Shown here: one piece after another, positions 8,803 to 13,026 of the stretch
How positions within the stretch are numbered: the first letter of the stretch is position 1
Layout: each line of letters opens with the position of its first letter
From: Paraglomus occultum
Taxonomy: Eukaryota; Glomeromycota; Glomeromycetes; Paraglomerales; Paraglomeraceae
Length of the DNA: 13,026 nucleotides
Assembly: GCA_910592205.1 (NCBI GenBank)
Contig: CAJVPJ010001034.1
Span: forward strand, 1 to 13,026
Direction of reading: 5' to 3'
Translations under genes and position numbers: made by a program
Notes under the pieces: generated by a model
The model's database searches: none
What the model was told of the DNA's origin: nothing
The model's input: the letters and a program-made list of their open reading frames with translations, nothing else

Positions 8803-9433
8803 GTAGCTTGTATGACTTGTGGAATCAGAATTACATAACACAAGGTAGCAAAGACGATCCCAAATATTATACAAGAGTAGCTTTGGGAGCTTACGCCAAT
8901 CCAATGTGTTATGTGCATCCGAATTTCAGATGCGTCCTTGTCTTTGATAAAAAACTAGTATATGACGCAGACCCTCCGCTTTTGAACCGGTTTGAAAAGC
9001 AAAGATTAACTATTAATGATACACTCACGGAAGAGCAATATCGTTTATACCTTCAACTTGAAACCTGGGTCAAGTCTATATCAACAATAATGGGGATGGA
9101 AGGTATAAATACAGCCGGTGGATTTACCGAAGCAGACCTATTTATCGGGTACGACAAGGATGAAACACTACAGAGTCTTGTGATTGACGAATGCAAGAAA
9201 AGTTTGACGCGTGATGATGAGGATATTTTATAGCGCTGTAAAGAAAGATTGATAAAATCGCGTCATCCGATGGCTTATTTAGGGCTACTTATTCCGCGTT
9301 AGCTACAGAGTCGGATGAAGTGATAAAATGGAGGACTTCTTACTTTGACCACGGAGGGCATGATCATATAGCAGCGTACTTTGAACCATTACCTGCAAAT
9401 CCCCTATACAATGAAGGGTATCAATTAATAATA
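8803..9433 (+). pseudogene. Last recognisable RNF213-like exon, cut by the transposon
   Basis: It reads SLYDLWNQNYITQGSKDDPK, YYTRVALGAYANPMCYVHPN, FRCVLVFDKKLVYDADPPLL, NRFEKQRLTINDTLTEEQYR and EADLFIGYDKDETLQSLVID, then CKKSLTRDDEDIL and an in-frame TAG at 9231-9233. The frame continues as RCKERLIK and shifts near 9257 to ASSDGLFRATYSALATESDE and WRTSYFDHGGHDHIAAYFEP, then PLYNEGYQLII. There it meets the transposon: the TA at 9432-9433 is the left target-site copy. No RNF213-like reading is recognisable to the right of the element. Confidence 0.85.
9432..9433. repeat. Left TA target-site duplication
   Basis: TA directly before the CAGTCAACC terminus, matching the TA after the right end. 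Confidence 0.85.
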
Positions 9434-9456
9434 CAGTCAACCCTCTATAAATGCAC
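9434..9456 (+). repeat. Left terminal inverted repeat of the Tigger-like element (23 bp)
   Basis: It begins CAGTCAACCCTCTATAAATG and is the exact reverse complement of 11768-11790. Identity stops after the 23rd base. It contains the first copy of the 17-bp subterminal motif. Confidence 0.95.
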
Positions 9457-9599
9457 ACTCTATAAATGCACACCCTCTCTAAATGCACGCCTACTCTATT
9501 CCCAAGCTCGGGAATTAGAAATAAATGCACACCCTCTATAAATGCATTGCACGGTTTTTTCCATTTTTTATCATATGTATCTACCCTCTCTAAATGCAC
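9440..9599 (+). repeat. Subterminal array of ACCCTCTATAAATGCAC-type motifs, left end
   Basis: Direct copies lie at 9440-9456 (inside the terminal repeat), 9457-9471 (two bases shorter), 9472-9488 (CTCTCT variant), 9519-9530 (partial, AATAAATGCAC), 9531-9546 and 9583-9599. Copies at 9472 and 9583 are followed by GCC. Repeated subterminal motifs in this class usually bind the transposase helix-turn-helix domains; that role here is inferred. A short CCCAAGCTCGGG palindrome-like stretch lies between copies 3 and 4 at 9501-9512. Confidence 0.85.
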
Positions 9600-10108
9600 G
9601 CCCGTGATTTTCATGTGATTTGTATTATGTGTTACATTTGACATCTAGGAGGTGATTGGATGTTCTAAATTTAATGTTAGACAAACGACAAAAAGGGTAA
9701 ATATCATCGTTTTAACGATTGGATAAAACTAAGCTAATGTTGACAAAGGACCAGTTACACCAGTTAATTAATAAACGTTGTAAGTTCAGTAACAAACAGA
9801 TAAAGAATTATCTGGAAGTGTAAAGTATTACTTTGTTAAAGCTAACTCATCTTTGTCCTTCGCTAAATATAGACGCTTAAAGAATCTGTAATGTCTTTGG
9901 TGAATCGCTATGATAACGCATACTAAGTTCTTATGTCTTTTTAATAGATAAATGATAATAATAATTTTAAATTCTTTGTTTAATGGATAGAACGATCATT
10001 AAAGATATATAAACTGTAGATAATTGAGCTCAAGTTTCAATAAAGCAAATGTTAAACTCGCATTCAATCCTACGAATACACATTATTTCTCTATACAGCT
10101 TAAACAAA
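9600..10108 (+). other. Transposon 5' non-coding leader
   Basis: This AT-rich stretch lies between the subterminal motifs and the transposase start. I see no ORF of note and no further copies of the terminal motif. It contains the TATA-like site listed separately. An alternative upstream ATG at 10049 is in frame with the transposase. Confidence 0.6.
10006..10013 (+). promoter_or_regulatory. TATA-box-like sequence upstream of the transposase
   Basis: TATATAAA lies 103 bp before the preferred start at 10109. A start of transcription around 10035-10045 would give a short leader. The AT-rich setting makes chance occurrence quite possible. Confidence 0.35.
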
Positions 10109-11689
10109 ATGCCGAAAAGTAAAGTTAGTTTATCAGATTCTCAAAAACGTGAACTCTGTTTATATGCTCGCCAAAGCGGTAAATTAACCAGAAAAGAATA
10201 TGTCGACTGGATCGAAAAAAAGTGGTCTATTCGAGTGGATGAATCAACTATATCAAGAATTTTAAAAAGAAGCGAAGAAATACTTGGTAGCGAAATTACT
10301 CAACCAAATGCTAAGCGACACAAACCTGTAACGGTTCCTGAACTCGAACTCGCTCTCAAAGAATTTGTCTTAACTTACCAAGATAAAGCCATTATCACGG
10401 AAGCTATTTTAATTGAAACAGCAAAACAATTAGCAGATGGCCTGGGAGTTTCAAATGGTACATTAAAGTTCTCCCCTGGTTGGCTCCAAAGCTTCAAAGA
10501 GCGTAATGGAATACGTCTACAGAAACTTCACGGAGAATCATCGTCTGTTGACCCAGTTACCATCGCCGATTCTTTACCATTATTAAAAAATAAATGCGAA
10601 ACCTATCCACTCGAACGAATCTACAATATGGATGAGACTGGCCTTTTTTACAGACTAGAGCCGGACCGAACATTAGCCACACACAGACTATCTGGACGTA
10701 AAAAAGATAAGGAGAGACTTACGGTCGCTTTGTGTGCAAATGCTGACGGATCCCATAAGTTAGATCCGTTAATTATTGGTAAATTTGCAAAACCGAGATG
10801 CTTCGCGAATATCAACATTAAAAGTTTACCCATGACGTATCGTAACAACAGAAAAGCCTGGATGTTGGCTACCGTTTTTCAAGAGTGGCTCCAAGATTTC
10901 AGTAGGGAGGTAGCTAAAAGACATGAAAATCAACGGGTTTTATTACTTTTAGATAATTGTCCAAGCCATAAGGCAGCTGGCATAATGCTTTCAAACGTTG
11001 ATCTTTATTTCCTTCCGCCAAACACTACGGCAAAAATCCAGCCAATGGATGCAGGCATTATCAGTTCTTTCAAAAGACATTACCGTAGCTTGCACGTCCG
11101 ATGGCTACTAAGTGAGATTCGAAAAGGAAGTGATATAAAAGACTTGAAAATGGACGTACTACAGGCTATCAATTACATTATTAGGAGTTGGGAAGAAATC
11201 ACACCATTAACCATTAGTAATTGTTGGAAACATACTAAAATCCTTCCAACTAATATCAATGCCGAGCTAACTGAGATTCTGAACACAAATAGTGTGCCAA
11301 CGTCTGGAGAGCTTGCACAAGCTGTTAATGATCTTAACTTGCCTGATAGTCTGCCAATTGATGAGTTCTTAAGTTATCCAGAAGAAGAAAGAACATACGA
11401 AGTGTCTGACAGTAATACGTTGATTGAAGAACTTATTGAAATATACAAACCATGTATTGATGATGGTGACATTGATGGCGGTGATATTGATGATAGTGTT
11501 GAGCCACCAATAGTTCATGCCAATGATGCTGCAAATGGCTTAGAAATTGTTCGTTCATTTCTGCAGCAACAACAAGATTCTAAAGTGTTGCTAAAACATG
11601 TAAGAGCGCTTGAACGTTACATTAGTTTAAAGTCAGTGAGTGAAATGAAGCAAACAACGATAGATAAATTTTTCGATAACATTGAATAA
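10109..11689 (+). CDS. Tigger/pogo-like transposase, DDD (DDE superfamily) endonuclease
   Basis: The protein cuts and joins the element's ends. I choose the ATG at 10109 (MPKSKVSLSD, context ACAAAATG), which gives 526 residues. An in-frame ATG 20 codons upstream at 10049 adds a hydrophobic stretch unlike the family. A first helix-turn-helix, of the pogo/psq CENP-B type, covers about residues 5-55 (LTRKEYVDWIEKKWSIRVDE, STISRILKR). A second, of the Tc5/CENPB type, covers about 75-140 (LKFSPGWLQSFKERNGIRL). The catalytic aspartates are D175 in NMDETG, D282 in LLLDNCPSH and D314 in QPMDAG, with 31 residues between the last two. A Gly/Asp-rich acidic tract lies at 451-462. The C-terminus has QTTIDKFF (515-522), a PIP-box-type PCNA-binding motif. 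No frameshift or stop interrupts it, unlike the surrounding gene, and its length is normal for the family. Domesticated CENP-B/JRK-like proteins are related, but the intact ends make an active transposon the better reading. Confidence 0.93.
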   Translation: MPKSKVSLSDSQKRELCLYARQSGKLTRKEYVDWIEKKWSIRVDESTISRILKRSEEILGSEITQPNAKRHKPVTVPELELALKEFVLTYQDKAIITEAILIETAKQLADGLGVSNGTLKFSPGWLQSFKERNGIRLQKLHGESSSVDPVTIADSLPLLKNKCETYPLERIYNMDETGLFYRLEPDRTLATHRLSGRKKDKERLTVALCANADGSHKLDPLIIGKFAKPRCFANINIKSLPMTYRNNRKAWMLATVFQEWLQDFSREVAKRHENQRVLLLLDNCPSHKAAGIMLSNVDLYFLPPNTTAKIQPMDAGIISSFKRHYRSLHVRWLLSEIRKGSDIKDLKMDVLQAINYIIRSWEEITPLTISNCWKHTKILPTNINAELTEILNTNSVPTSGELAQAVNDLNLPDSLPIDEFLSYPEEERTYEVSDSNTLIEELIEIYKPCIDDGDIDGGDIDDSVEPPIVHANDAANGLEIVRSFLQQQQDSKVLLKHVRALERYISLKSVSEMKQTTIDKFFDNIE

Positions 11690-11690
11690 A
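11685..11690 (+). promoter_or_regulatory. AATAAA polyadenylation signal overlapping the transposase stop
   Basis: AATAAA overlaps the TAA stop codon at 11687-11689. A second AATAAA at 11717-11722 lies 28 bp after the stop and could serve instead. Both are inside the element. Confidence 0.45.
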
Positions 11691-11728
11691 CATTTTATAT
11701 CAAATCACGTGCAACCAATAAAATTTTG

Positions 11729-11784
11729 ACCCTCTGTAAATGCACGCTACAGCTCATTCCCGAGGGCGTGCATTTATAGAGGGT
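11729..11784. repeat. Subterminal palindrome, right end: inverted pair of the 17-bp motif
   Basis: The left arm ACCCTCTGTAAATGCACGC (11729-11747) and right arm GCGTGCATTTATAGAGGGT (11766-11784) are inverted copies, 19 bp with one mismatch, separated by 18 bp. The right arm overlaps the terminal inverted repeat. It could form a hairpin or a paired transposase site. The left end has only direct copies, so the two ends differ. Confidence 0.88.
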
Positions 11785-11790
11785 TGACTG
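11768..11790 (-). repeat. Right terminal inverted repeat of the Tigger-like element (23 bp)
   Basis: It ends GAGGGTTGACTG and is the exact reverse complement of 9434-9456. Confidence 0.95.
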
Positions 11791-11792
11791 TA
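11791..11792. repeat. Right TA target-site duplication
   Basis: TA directly after the GACTG terminus, matching 9432-9433. Confidence 0.85.
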
Positions 11793-12786
11793 TGTTATGA
11801 TATTGGCTTAATAGTGACTGTTGACATTTATTTTTGGCATTTGTAAAACTTTGTTATGGTTGGCTCTGATTTGGCTAGGATGCGTCAATGGTCTTTATTA
11901 GAGTAAGCCCATTATGACCATTAAAGTATTTGAGGAGACAGAAGAGGAAACGGGAGAAAGCGAGGGGGTAAGTTGTTTTCACGAGTGAGTGTTTTACAAG
12001 TTTAAATTGTGGAAGGCGAGTTGATTTATTTACTTGCAAATTGGTTAGAAGAAAAAGTTCATGAATTCTTACAACAATTCGAAGAATTAATTCAAATACA
12101 TATGACCATGGATTAAGTCAAGTCGAACGTATCGGCAAATTCGGCATTTAAGAACCCCTTACGCATTGTCCAGAGACGAACGACCTTCTTCAAGGAGACA
12201 GTTATTGCAATTTCCTTTGGGCAAGTGATTATCCACAGCCAATGGAGATATCTGTTCTCGAACAGAACGGTTTGGTGTCGGGCAAGGCGAATAATGGAAG
12301 TTACGTCATTTCGTAGGGTAAAGCACGAATGAATGAGACACTGTCTGCCCGGCCGGACAACTGCGTAGATGAAGATGTTCAACTATCAGCATGGTAAGAT
12401 TTCTATAATCAAATACCAAGGAATCTACTTCCAAAAAGACAACATTTGAGAAACTCAGTATTGAAGTGATATCAGGTTGGTCGACAAAAATTCCCAGTCA
12501 GCAGATATGAATTCGCATCAGGGAACTAATAAAGCCTCCGATGACCACATTTCATACACGTATAGAAAGGATTGCTTTATTAATAATAGCGTTAAAGCTA
12601 AATACAGTATATTCGCAAGGCCTATGATACATTGTTCTTTCCGTTGTTGCTTCACTGATTCCTTGTCTTTGTTTTGATGGAATAGAATGATCTTGCATTC
12701 GGGTTTCTCTAATGATATCCGCATGTTGGAACATTCTTTCTGTCAAAGGATCTCAACACACACAATTAACTTGATCACTTATTATG
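11793..12786. other. Sequence right of the transposon with no supported gene
   Basis: No frame continues the RNF213-like exon broken by the transposon. Two short coding-looking plus-strand pieces are present. One is IMTIKVFEETEEETGESEG, followed by a GTAAGT donor-like site at 11968. The other is ELIYLLANWLEEKVHEFLQQ to a TAA near 12116. Neither carries a motif I recognise. Minus-strand ORFs of 64 to 89 codons between 12113 and 12746 have unlikely composition and no domain. I see no RNA gene or tandem repeat here. Confidence 0.5.
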
Positions 12787-12957
12787 TTACTCATTACTCT
12801 CAACTCTATAGTCCTCGAACTTAAAATAGAGAAACTTCTCATCGTAACACTTCCACTTGTCACAGATCCTCTTTCGAAATAATGGCGCGTCAAGAACCAT
12901 AGTGTGATACTCTCCAAACTCCCCACATGCATGTAAAGCCAAATGCTCGCTAATGTA
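12787..12957 (-). pseudogene. Possible degenerate C-terminal zinc knuckle of a non-LTR retrotransposon reverse transcriptase
   Basis: Read on the minus strand, a 56-codon open stretch contains HACGEFGEYHTMVLDAPLFR and then KRICDKW. Many insect non-LTR elements end their reverse transcriptase with CxCGExGxxxHxxxxCPxF. The spacing and the GEFG, H and PLF residues fit, while two of the cysteines appear changed (to H and A). The frame upstream on that strand is stopped by TAG, and an adjacent frame there reads WEKAKDLMLKTYPEIMEV. The match rests on a short motif, so chance resemblance is a real alternative. Confidence 0.28.
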
Positions 12958-13026
12958 CTACTTCCATAATCTCCGGATAGGTCTTGAGCATCAAATCCTT
13001 TGCTTTTCCCAAATCCCGCCGATTTT

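Larger units (their letters stand above)
1..9431 (+). pseudogene. RNF213-like: RNF213 (mysterin)-like giant AAA+ ATPase / E3 ubiquitin ligase, decayed intron-containing copy, 5' partial
   Basis: Members of this family are giant cytosolic proteins that combine dynein-like tandem AAA+ modules with a RING-type E3 ligase and act in ubiquitin signalling, lipid droplets and antimicrobial defence. Family hallmarks seen here, in order, are CGEAGCGK (6274-6297), FFDEINTCNHIGLL, FAACNPY, YQVHPLPDQ, VSLRDVRRAIKLIMWF, a GAPGSSK-like P-loop (here GALGSSK), ISHQGSSSSTSDGIL, VVLLDEVGLAERSP, GISNWRLDNSKSSRALL and LLNRFEKQRL. Exons are separated by short introns whose borders join in phase, so this is a genomic copy rather than a retrocopy. 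It cannot make a full protein as written. Frame changes occur near 767, 1258, 1782, 2335, 3500, 3886, 4185, 4367, 4915, 5196, 5297, 5485, 5546, 6105, 7315, 7514, 7698, 8050 and 9257, and in-frame stops lie at 2841, 6643 and 9231. The RING region is not in the window and the transposon ends the readable part. A poorly polished assembly could explain some of the indels but is less likely, because the adjacent 1.6-kb transposase ORF is clean. Confidence 0.85.
9434..11790 (+). mobile_element. Complete Tigger/pogo-like (Tc1/mariner superfamily) DNA transposon
   Basis: This cut-and-paste element is 2,357 bp. Both ends carry a perfect 23-bp inverted repeat starting CAGTCAACCCTC and both are flanked by TA (9432-9433 and 11791-11792), the target duplication of the Tc1/mariner superfamily. 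It holds one intact transposase gene on the plus strand. A CAGT-type terminus followed by an ACCCT block is typical of Tigger-type elements. Subterminal copies of a 17-bp motif occur at both ends. It is inserted in the RNF213-like relic in the same orientation. Identical ends and an intact ORF suggest recent insertion and possible autonomy. Confidence 0.93.

Noticed and set aside
1-9431. A series of small independent genes of about 60 to 190 codons each
   Set aside because: Adjacent pieces continue one another's family similarity when the frame is changed or an intron removed, so they are parts of one gene.
9303-9644. Minus-strand ORF of 113 codons spanning the transposon's left end
   Set aside because: It crosses the insertion border and is built from the subterminal repeats (repeated VHLERV-like units), so it is an artefact of the repeat array.
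10049-10108. Upstream ATG as the transposase start
   Set aside because: The extra 20 residues are hydrophobic and unlike the family, whereas MPKSK at 10109 has a good context and the usual N-terminus.
12113-12746. Minus-strand ORFs of 64-89 codons to the right of the transposon as genes
   Set aside because: They have no motif, no splice context and no plausible start context. Overlapping alternatives in several frames suggest chance.

Overview
The window looks like nuclear DNA of an invertebrate animal, most likely an insect and perhaps a hymenopteran. The evidence is AT-rich sequence, many short GT-AG introns (65 to 101 bp), a gene family found in animals but not bacteria, and a Tigger/pogo DNA transposon. 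The species assignment is inference only. I found no bacterial operon, CRISPR array, rRNA or tRNA.

Positions 1 to about 9431 hold one long plus-strand relic of an RNF213 (mysterin)-like gene. RNF213 is a giant AAA+ ATPase and E3 ubiquitin ligase. The relic is cut off at the left edge. It keeps its introns, so it is a duplicated or inactivated gene copy, not a processed one. In order it carries an N-terminal segment, a tandem repeat of a 35-residue unit, long helical N-terminal and linker exons, and two AAA+ modules with recognisable Walker A, Walker B and sensor-1 motifs (about 6240-6795 and 7380-8071). These are followed by the exons after the second module. Roughly nineteen reading-frame shifts, three in-frame stop codons and some small internal deletions break it, while nearly all splice sites still join in phase. 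The RING finger and C-terminal part of the family are not in the window.

Positions 9434 to 11790 are a complete Tigger/pogo-like (Tc1/mariner superfamily) transposon of 2,357 bp. It is flanked by TA target-site duplications and ends in perfect 23-bp terminal inverted repeats. It encodes an uninterrupted transposase of about 526 codons with two helix-turn-helix DNA-binding domains, a DDD catalytic core and a C-terminal PCNA-binding (PIP-box-like) motif. A repeated 17-bp motif (ACCCTCTATAAATGCAC type) lies in direct orientation at the left end and as an inverted pair at the right end; it probably forms transposase-binding sites. The element sits inside an RNF213-like coding segment, and its intact ORF contrasts with the decayed host gene, so the insertion is probably the younger event.

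Positions 11793 to 13026 have no gene I can support. I could not recognise the RNF213 reading continuing to the right of the transposon. Near the right edge a minus-strand stretch resembles the degenerate zinc knuckle at the C-terminus of a non-LTR retrotransposon reverse transcriptase; this is weak.

I see no new multi-gene system. The points most worth following are the transposon's asymmetric end architecture and PIP box, the introns that split both P-loops of the relic (one with a GC donor), and the repeat-bearing N-terminus.
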